Assembly (NCBI GenBank): GCA_902604695.1
Contig: CACKZT010000001.1
Coordinates: 151,345-215,344, forward strand
DNA length: 64,000 nucleotides
Source of the DNA: an uncultured Pelagibacteraceae bacterium
GTDB taxonomy: Bacteria; Pseudomonadota; Alphaproteobacteria; Pelagibacterales; Pelagibacteraceae
Direction: 5' to 3'
Shown: positions 17,207-25,465 of the stretch, in pieces
How positions within the stretch are numbered: position 1 is the stretch's first letter
How the letters are laid out: each line of letters begins with the position of its first letter
Translations under genes and position numbers: made by a program
Notes under the pieces: generated by a model
What the model saw: only the letters and a program-made list of their open reading frames with translations
The model's database searches: none
Told to the model about the DNA's origin: nothing

Positions 17207-17296
17207 GGAGAGGTGGCTGAGCGGTTGAAAGCACTGGTCTTGAAAACCAGCAACGGGGCAACTCGTTCGTGGGTTCGAATCCCACCCTCTCCGCCA
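17207..17296 (+). tRNA. tRNA-Ser(TGA)
   Basis: A 90-nt class II tRNA. The acceptor stem GGAGAGG pairs with CCTCTCC, the anticodon loop CTTGAAA gives TGA, a long variable arm (AACGGGGCAACTCGTT) is typical of serine tRNAs, and the CCA end is encoded. It ends four bases before the convergent sdhE stop. Confidence 0.97.
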
Positions 17297-17300
17297 TAAA

Positions 17301-17555
17301 CTATAGTTTAAAATCCTTTAATAATTTTCCGATTTTTCTTTTATCAAAAAAACTGTGAGTAATTCCTTTATAAAAAAAATTGTAAATTACTTCATCTTCT
17401 AAATTTAATAACTCTTCCAATTCATTAAGGTCTTTTTCGTTTAATATATTCACATATTTTTCTACAAATGAAGATAATAAAATATCCATTTCTTTAGTGC
17501 CTCTATATGAAGATCTATAAATTATTCTTTTTTTAAGTTTTTCTAATTTTTTCAT
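17301..17555 (-). CDS. sdhE: FAD assembly factor SdhE
   Basis: An 84-residue helical protein of the SdhE/YgfY (mitochondrial SDH5) family that helps attach FAD covalently to succinate dehydrogenase. The signature RGTKEMD is at 18-24 (RGxxExD in the family), followed by the LNELEELLNLED helix pair. It is divergent from recG with only 27 bases between the two starts, a pairing also found in other alphaproteobacteria. Confidence 0.9.
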   Translation of the reverse strand: MKKLEKLKKRIIYRSSYRGTKEMDILLSSFVEKYVNILNEKDLNELEELLNLEDEVIYNFFYKGITHSFFDKRKIGKLLKDFKL

Positions 17556-17582
17556 GTAAAAAATATATTATATACATAATAA
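17556..17582. promoter_or_regulatory. 27-bp divergent promoter between sdhE and recG
   Basis: The entire space between the two start codons. Plus strand: TATATT at 17564-17569 could be the recG -10. Minus strand: a perfect TATAAT (17572 down to 17567) could be the sdhE -10. The hexamers overlap by three bases and the -35 elements would lie inside the opposite gene. Either transcript would have a leader of about ten bases or fewer. Assignment by eye. Confidence 0.45.
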
Positions 17583-19637
17583 ATGATTATAAATAAAAAA
17601 AATAATTACCTTTTTTCAAAAGTAACTAATTTAAAAGGTGTAGGAACAAAATTATCAAAATATCTTAAAAATAAAAAAATTGAAAAAATAAATGATTTGT
17701 TATGGGATTTTCCGTATTCTTTTACGGATAGAAGATCAATTGCAAAAACAAATGAATTAGAGGTAGGAAAAATTCAAACAATTAAAGTTAAAGTATTAAA
17801 ATACAACTTTCCAAGAATAAGAAATCTACCTAATAGAATTATTTGTGAAGATAATTGTGGTAAAATAGATATTGTCTTTTTTAACAGCAGAGAGGGATAT
17901 ATAAAAAAAATTTTACCTTTAAATGAAATGGTTATTATAAGTGGAAAGATAAATTATTATAAAGGTAAATATCAAATATCAAATCCAGAGTATGTTTCTA
18001 ATTCTGAAAAATCAGATTTTGTTCAGAAATTAATACCAAAATACCATTTAACTGAAGGTTTAAATGAAAAGTCTTATAGAAAAATAATTGATCAAGTTTT
18101 AAATAAGTTACCTAATATCAGTGAGTGGCATGATCCAAAGATAGTTCAAAAGTTAAAATTCAAAAATTGGAAAGAATCTCTTTTAGATATTCACAAAAAT
18201 AAGGATAAAAATATTAATTCTACTTCTTTTAGAAGGTTGGCTTATGACGAAATTTTTGCGCATTTGTTAATTTTATCAAAAAATAGAAATAGAATTCGTA
18301 AAAATAAAAAAAAAAGAAAAGATTTCGATGAAAATATTTCGAGAGAAATTATAGACAATTTAGATTTTAAACTAACCAGATGTCAAGACAAAGCTATTAA
18401 AGATATTAATTATGATTTAAAAGATAATAAAAGAATGTTTAGAATCATTCAAGGTGATGTAGGATCAGGTAAAACAATTGTTGCATTAATTTCTGCGTAC
18501 AATGTTATAATCTCAAATTTTCAATGTGCTTTTATGGCTCCAACAGAAATTCTTGCAAAACAACATTATGAATTAGCCAAAAAAATATTTGGTAAAACAA
18601 AAATTAAAATTGCCATGATAACTGGAAAGACTAATTATTTAAAAAAGAAAATAATTTTAAAGGAATTATTAAATGGTGATATTCAATTTATTATAGGTAC
18701 ACATTCCCTATTTCAAAAAAAGATATTTTTTAAAAAATTAGGATTAATCATTATTGATGAACAACATAAATTTGGTGTAAAACAAAGAATGGATCTTGCA
18801 AAAAAAGGTGGTGATAATTGTGATGTGTTATTAATGTCCGCAACTCCTATACCTAGAACAATGATGCTTACAATTTATGGGGATATGGACGTTTCTAAGA
18901 TAGTAGAAAAACCACTTAATAGAAAAGATATAATTACTTTAAGCAAACCCGAAGAAAAATTAGATCAAATTATTCTTTTTATTAAAAAATTAATTAAACA
19001 AAAAGATCAAATTTTTTGGGTGTGTCCTTTGATTGATGAGTCAAAAATTTTAAATTATTCTTCAGTAATAAAAAGATTTAAGCTAGTAGAAAAATTTTTT
19101 CCAAATAGAGTTGGGTTAATTCACGGTTCAATGGATAAAAAAGATAAAGAAGATGTTTTAAAAGAATTTTTAAATAAAAGAATAGATATTTTGTTATCAA
19201 CTACTGTAATAGAGGTTGGAATAGACTTTCCTAATGCAACTTTGATAGTTATAGAAAACGCCAATAAATTTGGCCTAGCGCAGCTACATCAACTTAGAGG
19301 AAGAGTTGGTAGAGGAAAAAAACAAGGTACATGCATACTTGTTTTTAAAGGCAATCTTAGTAAGAATGCTATACGAAGAATAAATATATTAAAAAAAAAT
19401 AATGATGGATTTTTAATTGCTGAAGAAGACATGAGATTAAGAGGATATGGTGATATAATTGGTTTTCAACAAAGCGGCATTAAATACTTTAGAATTGCAG
19501 ATCCCGTTCATCATCAAGATTTATTCAAATTAGCTGAGAAAGAAATTTCTCAGATTGAAAAAAATGCCTTTGAATCGAACAAGTTTGATTATTTAATGAA
19601 ACTTTTTGATAGAGTAGAACTAATATCTGAAGTTTAG
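17583..19637 (+). CDS. recG: ATP-dependent DNA helicase RecG
   Basis: Branch-migration helicase that remodels stalled forks and recombination junctions. The N-terminal OB/wedge domain is in the first about 250 residues. Helicase motifs follow: P-loop GDVGSGKT (about 291-298), DEQHKFG (motif II), SATPIPRT (motif III), and QLHQLRGRVGRG (motif VI), with a C-terminal TRG-like region (RLRGYGDIIGFQQSG). Length 684 is normal. No Shine-Dalgarno sequence is visible before the ATG, in line with the very short leader. Converges on the DUF502 gene with a one-base gap. Confidence 0.96.
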   Translation: MIINKKNNYLFSKVTNLKGVGTKLSKYLKNKKIEKINDLLWDFPYSFTDRRSIAKTNELEVGKIQTIKVKVLKYNFPRIRNLPNRIICEDNCGKIDIVFFNSREGYIKKILPLNEMVIISGKINYYKGKYQISNPEYVSNSEKSDFVQKLIPKYHLTEGLNEKSYRKIIDQVLNKLPNISEWHDPKIVQKLKFKNWKESLLDIHKNKDKNINSTSFRRLAYDEIFAHLLILSKNRNRIRKNKKKRKDFDENISREIIDNLDFKLTRCQDKAIKDINYDLKDNKRMFRIIQGDVGSGKTIVALISAYNVIISNFQCAFMAPTEILAKQHYELAKKIFGKTKIKIAMITGKTNYLKKKIILKELLNGDIQFIIGTHSLFQKKIFFKKLGLIIIDEQHKFGVKQRMDLAKKGGDNCDVLLMSATPIPRTMMLTIYGDMDVSKIVEKPLNRKDIITLSKPEEKLDQIILFIKKLIKQKDQIFWVCPLIDESKILNYSSVIKRFKLVEKFFPNRVGLIHGSMDKKDKEDVLKEFLNKRIDILLSTTVIEVGIDFPNATLIVIENANKFGLAQLHQLRGRVGRGKKQGTCILVFKGNLSKNAIRRINILKKNNDGFLIAEEDMRLRGYGDIIGFQQSGIKYFRIADPVHHQDLFKLAEKEISQIEKNAFESNKFDYLMKLFDRVELISEV

Positions 19638-19638
19638 A

Positions 19639-20253
19639 TCAATTTATTGGATCTGAGGTTCCAGCTGAAACAATAAATTTAGAAGCTTGTTCAAAAGAAA
19701 TATCTAAATATATTAAATCTTTCTTAGGAACCATTAATAAAAAACCACTAGTTGGATTAGGAGTTGTTGGAACAAAAACGTTTATTAATTCTTGATTTAA
19801 TTTATCTTTTATTACTCCTTTATTCTCCTTTGTTGCAAAACCTACAGCCCACATTTCTTTTCTAGGATATTCAACTAAAACAACACTTTTGCTTTGTTTA
19901 TCAGTTTTAGCAAAGCTTTCAGTCATTTGTCCTATCGCTGTATATATTGTCCTTAATATTGGAATACTTTTTAGAATACTATTAATTAATTCTATAAATT
20001 TTTTACCTAGAAAAGAGAGAGATAACCATCCTATTAAAGTAATAATAATAAATGATATAAGTATTTCAATACCTGGAATATCTATTGGTAAATAACTATT
20101 AGGATTAATTTCTTCTGGTAGTATTTTAGATGAAATATTAACTATAAATAAAGTAAGATAAAGCGTAAATGCAAGTGGGATTAATACTACTGCTCCAGCA
20201 AAAAAATAGTTTCTTATTCTTACTATTAAGGATTTTTTAATTTTTTTTTTCAT
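19639..20253 (-). CDS. DUF502 family membrane protein
   Basis: A 204-residue protein with two N-terminal transmembrane helices (about 17-35 and 58-80), a segment resembling IPILRTIYTAIGQM, and a soluble C-terminal half containing FVPTTPNPTSGFLLMVPK, the hallmark of DUF502. Function is not established; members are widespread in alphaproteobacteria and plants. In many alphaproteobacteria it neighbours recG, as here. Its ATG shares one base with the stop of a tiny upstream reading frame (TAATG). Confidence 0.9.
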   Translation of the reverse strand: MKKKIKKSLIVRIRNYFFAGAVVLIPLAFTLYLTLFIVNISSKILPEEINPNSYLPIDIPGIEILISFIIITLIGWLSLSFLGKKFIELINSILKSIPILRTIYTAIGQMTESFAKTDKQSKSVVLVEYPRKEMWAVGFATKENKGVIKDKLNQELINVFVPTTPNPTSGFLLMVPKKDLIYLDISFEQASKFIVSAGTSDPIN

Positions 20254-20330
20254 TAGTTATAGCTTGAATACAATATAAACACTAAAATTAATATAAAAAT
20301 TGCAATTAGTAATTTATTATTTAATATCAT
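20253..20330 (-). CDS. possible 25-residue single-helix membrane peptide
   Basis: A short reading frame beginning at an ATG at 20330-20328 and encoding 25 residues, of which about 18 form one uninterrupted hydrophobic helix (KLLIAIFILILVFILY). Its TAA stop overlaps the ATG of the DUF502 gene by one base, a classic coupling arrangement. It could be a real small membrane protein or a leader that couples translation of DUF502. An AT-rich strand readily encodes Ile/Leu/Phe by chance, so support is modest. Confidence 0.35.
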   Translation of the reverse strand: MILNNKLLIAIFILILVFILYSSYN

Positions 20331-20344
20331 GAGTCTATAATTTT

Positions 20345-21180
20345 ATGAAATATAACATAAATAGAAGAAAATTTCTTGAATTATTTGGATGCAGTTGTTG
20401 CGGGTTAATTCTCCCATCCTGCTCAACGGTGCCTATTACAGACAGAAAACAATTCACAATTTACCCTGAAAGTAAAATAAATGCCCAAGCAGCTGCTGCA
20501 TATGAAAATTTTAAAAGTAAAGCTAAATTAATTACCAAAGGAAAACAGCTAGAAGAGATAAAAAAAATTGGAAAAAAAATGGAGTTTGCTGTGAGTGCTT
20601 TTTTTTAAATGAAAATAATGAAGATCCTACTAAAAATTTTTCTTGGGATTATGTTTTAGTAGACAACGATAAAATGGCTAACGCTTGGTGTATGCCAGGA
20701 GGAAAAATTGCGGTATATACAGGATTGCTTAAAATTACAAAAAACACAAATGCCTTATCTGTAGTTATGGGACATGAAATAGCACATGCAGTTGCCAAGC
20801 ATTCTGTAGAGAGAATGAGTCACGCTATTACTTTAAATGTTGGAACTCAGATCGCTGATGTTTTTCTTGGAGGTGCTATCAATAGAACAAGACAAACAAT
20901 TGGTAGTAATACCGGTTTTGATATTTTTAAATTAGGTATAATGAATCCTTTTGGCCGAAAGCAAGAAACTGAAGCAGATTATATGGGTCTAATTTTTTCA
21001 TCTTTATCTGGATATGATATTCGAGAATCAGTTAAGCTTTGGGAAAGAATGGCCGAAAAAAACAAAGGTAAGGAACCTCCACAATTTTTAAGCACTCATC
21101 CTTCAAGTAAAAATAGAATTAAAAATTTGCAAGGCTGGATGGACGAAGTGATCATAAAGTATCCACCAATTAAAGCTTAA
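20345..21180 (+). pseudogene. M48 family metalloprotease, split by a frameshift at T8
   Basis: Two frames together make one M48 peptidase. The first (20345-20608) encodes a Tat-like N-terminus (NRRKFLELFG), a lipobox with Cys near LPSC, and the family start STVPITDRKQ. The second continues from about 20607 in the -1 frame, has an ATG only at 20674, and carries the zinc motif HEIAH, the third ligand region ETEADYMG and the STHPSS ending. The break is at eight consecutive T (20599-20606) followed by AAA. One extra T, or -1 slippage, restores a protein of about 278 residues. It may be a sequencing error, a decaying gene or a gene expressed by slippage. Normal role: periplasmic protein quality control (LoiP/BepA-like). 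Confidence 0.82.
20599..20606 (+). other. T8 run at frameshift point of M48 gene
   Basis: The frame-0 codons read GCT TTT TTT TAA. A tandem slip by one base on U UUU UUU, or insertion of one extra U by RNA polymerase on the T8 template, continues as TTA AAT GAA into the frame that encodes the catalytic half. Confidence 0.6.
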
Positions 21181-21183
21181 TTT

Positions 21184-21259
21184 TGGTGAGCCCTGATGGA
21201 CTCGAACCATCGACACCCTCCTTAAAAGGGAGGTGCTCTACCAACTGAGCTAAGGGCCC
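21184..21259 (-). tRNA. tRNA-Lys(TTT)
   Basis: A 76-nt cloverleaf on the minus strand. The acceptor GGGCCCT pairs with AGGGCTC (one G-U pair), the anticodon loop is CTTTTAA with anticodon TTT, the T arm contains GGTTCGAGTCC, and the CCA end is encoded. It sits four bases after the M48 gene stop, on the opposite strand. Confidence 0.97.
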
Positions 21260-21297
21260 TCAATAGGAATAGTCTGATTAACAGCATAAAAGTTAAA

Positions 21298-21325
21298 TTG
21301 CAATGGGTAATATTAGTTGTATAAT
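21298..21325 (+). promoter_or_regulatory. candidate promoter of asnB
   Basis: TTGCAA at 21298-21303 and TATAAT at 21320-21325 with a 16-base spacer, about 40 bases before the asnB start. A second TATAAT occurs at 21342-21347. Found by eye. Confidence 0.45.
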
Positions 21326-21365
21326 TTTTTGTTTTTTAAATTATAATTAAAGTTCTATTTATTTC

Positions 21366-23306
21366 ATGTGTGGTATTGGCGGAGTCATAAATTTATCAAA
21401 AGATACATCCAAATTGGAATTAAGAAGTATATCAACAATTAGAAAAATGATAGCTGCAAGAGGACCTGATCATGACGGGAACTGGCTATCTAAAGATAAA
21501 GACTTAGTTTTAACTATTCAAAGATTGGCAACTCAGGATGGAAGAGCTTTAGCAAACCAACCTTGTTTTAGTTCTGATAAAAAAATTATAGCAATAATGA
21601 ATGGTGAAATATATAATCAAAAATATCTCAGAACATACTTAAAACTTAAAGGTTATAAATTTAAATCATTAAATGACACAGAAGTTGTTGCTAACGCTTA
21701 TCATCATTGGGGTAAAAGATTTTTAAATAAAATTGAAGGTCAATTTTCTATAGTAGTTTATAACATCAAAAATAAAGTAGGAATTATTGCAAGAGATGAG
21801 CACGGTATTTGTCCACTTTATTACCTAAAAAATAAAAAAAAAGTAATTTTTTCATCAACTCCTGAATCAATTTTTAATCAACTTAAAAAAAAAATACTTA
21901 TAAATAAAAAGGCCTTAAGTGATTATGTAGTATCTGGTTGTATGACAGAAGGAAATACTCTTTTTGAAGATATCAAATATCTTGAACCCGGTAGTTTTTT
22001 TGAATTTAAAACATCAAAAAATATTGTCAAAAAAGAATTTGCAAATAAAACTTCGTTTTTAAAAGAAAAAAAAAAAATTAAAAATAAAAAAAAGAAATAT
22101 TACATAAATCAAATTTTTAAAGTTTTAAAAGAAAATGTAAAAAATGCAATTTCTGGGGATAAGAAGGTTGGAGTTTTTTTATCTAGTGGCTTAGACTCAG
22201 TTTTTATTTTAGCTTTGTATAGATGTTTGTGTCCAAATCTAAAAATTCAAACTTTTACAGCTGCATTTGAAGATATTAAAGATAATACTTTAGTTGGAGA
22301 ATTAAAAAATGTTAAAAAAATATGTAAATATTTTAATGTAGAAAATAAAGTAGTAAGAATTAAATCTAGAGACTTAATAAAATCTTTAGGCACTTTTTCG
22401 CAACCTTCTTCTGGTATACTTGAGTTTACTAACAAGGCTTTAGCTGAAGCAGCTAGAAAAAACAAAATTGAAGTTATTTTGTCGGGTGAAGGTTCTGATG
22501 AAATGTTTTTTGGTTATGACCATAATTTATCAGTAATTTCTTTTTTTAAAAAAAATTTTAATTTTTTACAAAAAAAATTCAGATTTAGAAATAAAAGAAT
22601 AAATCGACTTATAAGTAATAAGAAAATTAAAATTGAAGATCTATTTTTATTTGGGGGAGCAAATATTGATTTAGATTTTAATAGAAAGAAAATTTTTAAC
22701 AAAAAATTATTGAAAGAAAAATCTATAAAAAAAACTATTACACAAACTATTAATAAGTATAAATTAAATAATCCTAAAGACGTAGATAAAATAATTGTTA
22801 TGTTAGACTATGAAATAAAAGTACCAGAATTATTTTTAAGAAGGGCTGATTATCCAGCAATGAATGCTGGTGTGGAAATGAGATTTCCATTCCTAAATAA
22901 GAATATTAAAGATTTGTTATATTTAACTCCTTTAAATTTTAAAATAGATAAATCTCTTGTTCAAAAAATGCTTCTTCGTCAAGCCGCATCAAAAATAGTG
23001 CCAAAAAATTTATTTTTTGAGAAACTTCCCTTCGGTGTACCTGGAGTTTTAAATAAATATTTTTCTAATTCAAAAACAAATTTCGATAGACCTGCATTTA
23101 AATCAATTTTTAATAAAAATTTAAGTTATATTAAGAAATTGTTATTTTATGGTAGCCATACAAAACTTAATTTCTTTAAAGATAATTTTCTTAGAGAATT
23201 AATAAATAAACAAAAAAGCTATAAAGATTGTTATTTTGATAATACATTATGGAAATTAGTTAGTTTTGCAGCTTGGTATGAAAAAAAATATAAAAAATTT
23301 AATTAA
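21366..23306 (+). CDS. asnB: asparagine synthetase, glutamine-hydrolysing
   Basis: A 646-residue two-domain enzyme: an N-terminal class II glutamine amidotransferase domain whose nucleophile is Cys2 (MCGIGG), and a C-terminal ATP-pyrophosphatase domain with the loop GVFLSSGLDS at about 269-278. It forms asparagine from aspartate, glutamine and ATP. The family also includes amidotransferases that modify surface sugars or peptides, and the length (longer than the 554-residue E. coli AsnB) leaves that open. Standing alone between tRNA-Lys and tgt, it is most simply the housekeeping enzyme. It overlaps the convergent tgt by eight bases. Confidence 0.85.
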   Translation: MCGIGGVINLSKDTSKLELRSISTIRKMIAARGPDHDGNWLSKDKDLVLTIQRLATQDGRALANQPCFSSDKKIIAIMNGEIYNQKYLRTYLKLKGYKFKSLNDTEVVANAYHHWGKRFLNKIEGQFSIVVYNIKNKVGIIARDEHGICPLYYLKNKKKVIFSSTPESIFNQLKKKILINKKALSDYVVSGCMTEGNTLFEDIKYLEPGSFFEFKTSKNIVKKEFANKTSFLKEKKKIKNKKKKYYINQIFKVLKENVKNAISGDKKVGVFLSSGLDSVFILALYRCLCPNLKIQTFTAAFEDIKDNTLVGELKNVKKICKYFNVENKVVRIKSRDLIKSLGTFSQPSSGILEFTNKALAEAARKNKIEVILSGEGSDEMFFGYDHNLSVISFFKKNFNFLQKKFRFRNKRINRLISNKKIKIEDLFLFGGANIDLDFNRKKIFNKKLLKEKSIKKTITQTINKYKLNNPKDVDKIIVMLDYEIKVPELFLRRADYPAMNAGVEMRFPFLNKNIKDLLYLTPLNFKIDKSLVQKMLLRQAASKIVPKNLFFEKLPFGVPGVLNKYFSNSKTNFDRPAFKSIFNKNLSYIKKLLFYGSHTKLNFFKDNFLRELINKQKSYKDCYFDNTLWKLVSFAAWYEKKYKKFN

Positions 23307-24414
23307 ATAATTTATAATATTTATTGTAAAATTTATTAAATTTTTTTTCCTTAATTGATGTTCTCATTTTTTTCATAAATTCCTGATAAAAGTTAATGTT
23401 ATGAAGTGAAATAATCATAGAAGCTAGCAACTCGTTTGTTTTTATTAAATGATTTAAATAACTTTTAGAATACATATTGATATTTCTCAGATTTGTTGTT
23501 TTATCAAGTGGGGTCTTATCTAGCTTATATTTTGAATTCTTTAGATTAATTTTCCCTTGCCAAGTAAATGCCAAGCCAGTTCTACCAGACCTTGTCGGCA
23601 TTACACAGTCGAACATATCTATTCCTTCTTTTACAGCAACAAGAATATCTGAAGGGGTTCCAACACCCATCAGATATCTTGGTTTTTTAATTGGCATATA
23701 GCTGACAGTTTTTTTTAAAATTTCCTGCATTTCAAATTGTGTTTCTCCAACAGCTAAACCTCCCATTGCATATCCATCAAAATTTAAATCTTTTAAATTT
23801 GCTAAGCTTTCTAATCTAAGATCTTCAAATAATCCGCCTTGAACAATTCCAAATAATGCTTTTTTTTTGTTTATGCCAAATTCAATTTTGCATCTTTTAG
23901 CCCATTGAGTTGAAGTCTCAATAGCATTTGAAATAACTTTTTTATCATTTGTATATTTTGGACATTCATCTAAAACCATCATTATATCGGAGTTTATGTT
24001 TTTTTGAATTTGAATACTTAATTCTGGACTAAGTATTATCTTAGTACCATCCAAATGAGATTTAAAGATTGCGCCAATGTTTCTATCAATTTTATTGAAT
24101 TTTGATAAAGACATTATTTGAAAACCTCCTGAGTCAGTTAAAATTGGTTTTTTCCAATTCATGAAATTATGTAGACCTTTAAATTTTTTTAAAACCTCTA
24201 CGCCTGGTCTCAACATTAAATGATAAGTGTTTCCTAATATAATTTGAGAATTTGTTTTAATAAGATCCTCAACATAAACTCCTTTAACCGTACCTAAAGT
24301 ACCAACTGGCATAAAAGCTGGAGTCTCAATTATGCCTCTAGGTGTATAAATTTTTCCTAATCTTGCATTTTCATTTTGAGCTAATAACTCAAATGAAAAT
24401 TCTTTGATTACCAT
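23299..24414 (-). CDS. tgt: tRNA-guanine transglycosylase lacking zinc cysteines
   Basis: Swaps guanine-34 for the queuosine precursor preQ1 in tRNAs with GUN anticodons. Length 371. The catalytic residues are kept: D94 in TDSGGFQ, the nucleophile D269 in MFDCVMPTR, and MGVGTP for substrate binding. The zinc site is not. Aligned by constant spacing to the Zymomonas enzyme (C318, C320, C323, H349), the positions are T307, L309, I312 and H338: only the histidine remains. The fold around it (PLD...YSKSYLNHL) is otherwise typical. The gene shows no other sign of decay and heads a tgt-cyclophilin-coaD-gyrA cluster's downstream end. Confidence 0.93.
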   Translation of the reverse strand: MVIKEFSFELLAQNENARLGKIYTPRGIIETPAFMPVGTLGTVKGVYVEDLIKTNSQIILGNTYHLMLRPGVEVLKKFKGLHNFMNWKKPILTDSGGFQIMSLSKFNKIDRNIGAIFKSHLDGTKIILSPELSIQIQKNINSDIMMVLDECPKYTNDKKVISNAIETSTQWAKRCKIEFGINKKKALFGIVQGGLFEDLRLESLANLKDLNFDGYAMGGLAVGETQFEMQEILKKTVSYMPIKKPRYLMGVGTPSDILVAVKEGIDMFDCVMPTRSGRTGLAFTWQGKINLKNSKYKLDKTPLDKTTNLRNINMYSKSYLNHLIKTNELLASMIISLHNINFYQEFMKKMRTSIKEKKFNKFYNKYYKLFN

Positions 24415-24421
24415 TTATTAA

Positions 24422-24976
24422 TTATTTTTGTTTGATGCTGATAATTTTGTCAGGTTCATCGACAGATCCAGATTGTGGATCTCCTTTTTTTATCATATCA
24501 ACAAATTCCATTCCTTTGATAACCTTGCCAAAAGCGGTGTATTGCCTATCAAGATGTGGAGCTGAGTCAAAACATATAAAAAATTGACTATTTGCACTAT
24601 TAGGATCTGCTGATCTAGCTGCTGAGATTATACCCCTAGTATGCGCTACATCAGAAAATTCAGCTTTAAGATTTGGCAGTTCAGATCCGCCAGTTCCCGC
24701 CAACCTTTGGTCAAAACTTGGGGAGTCTAATTTCCCATGTTTAACATCTCCTGTTTGGGCCATAAATCCATCTATAACTCTATGAAAAATAACATTATCG
24801 TATTTACCCTCTTTTGATAAAGTTAAAAATCTTTCAACATGTTTAGGCGCAACATCTTTATATAATTCAATTTCGACTTCTCCATACTTAAGTTTTAATA
24901 TCATATTTTTCTCCTTTGCATTTATATTGTTAGTTTGTAGTAATAATATAATTAGAATTAAACAAATTTTTTTCAT
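24422..24976 (-). CDS. cyclophilin-type peptidyl-prolyl isomerase, exported
   Basis: A 184-residue PPIase that accelerates cis-trans isomerisation of proline peptide bonds. A signal peptide ends near residue 20, so it works in the periplasm (PpiA-like). Catalytic-region motifs are visible: FHRVIDGFMAQTGD, the AAARSADPNSANSQFFI-like stretch, and the AFGKVIKGME segment. The conserved tryptophan for cyclosporin binding is replaced (SAPHLDRQYTAFG), common in bacteria. The start overlaps the coaD stop by four bases. Confidence 0.93.
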   Translation of the reverse strand: MKKICLILIILLLQTNNINAKEKNMILKLKYGEVEIELYKDVAPKHVERFLTLSKEGKYDNVIFHRVIDGFMAQTGDVKHGKLDSPSFDQRLAGTGGSELPNLKAEFSDVAHTRGIISAARSADPNSANSQFFICFDSAPHLDRQYTAFGKVIKGMEFVDMIKKGDPQSGSVDEPDKIISIKQK

Positions 24977-25464
24977 TTTAATTTTTCTTTTAAAGCTTTA
25001 ATTGCCGAGGAAGTTAAAAATTTATTTATATTTCCCTTAAGTTTTGCTATTTCTTTAACAAATTTAGAAGAAATAATTTGATTTTCAACATCAGACATTA
25101 AAAAAATTGTTTCAATTTCCTTATTAAGTTTCTTATTCATTCCTGCTAATTGAAATTCATACTCAAAATCGGAAACAGCACGTAAACCTCTGATTATTAA
25201 AGAAGCTTTATATTTTTTACATAAATTAATAGTTAAAGTATCGAAGGAGATAACTATAATTTTTTTTTTATTCAATTTTAGATCTTTAAATAAGGATTTA
25301 TTTATTATAGAGATTCTCTCTTCAATAGAAAAAAAATAGTCTTTATTAATATTATCTGTAGTTGCGACTATCACTCTATCCGCAATTTTGAGTGATTTTC
25401 TTATAACATCAATGTGGCCGTAAGTTATTGGATCAAAAGTTCCTGGATAAATTGCAGTTCTCAT
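24973..25464 (-). CDS. coaD: phosphopantetheine adenylyltransferase
   Basis: Penultimate enzyme of coenzyme A synthesis, joining 4'-phosphopantetheine and ATP. The nucleotidyl-transferase motif TYGH (14-17, within PGTFDPITYGHIDV) and the later RGLRAVSDFEYE and ISSKFVKE stretches are typical. Length 163 is normal. It sits one base from gyrA upstream and overlaps the cyclophilin gene downstream; the gyrA-coaD-ppi-tgt order is common in alphaproteobacteria. Confidence 0.96.
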   Translation of the reverse strand: MRTAIYPGTFDPITYGHIDVIRKSLKIADRVIVATTDNINKDYFFSIEERISIINKSLFKDLKLNKKKIIVISFDTLTINLCKKYKASLIIRGLRAVSDFEYEFQLAGMNKKLNKEIETIFLMSDVENQIISSKFVKEIAKLKGNINKFLTSSAIKALKEKLK

Positions 25465-25465
25465 A

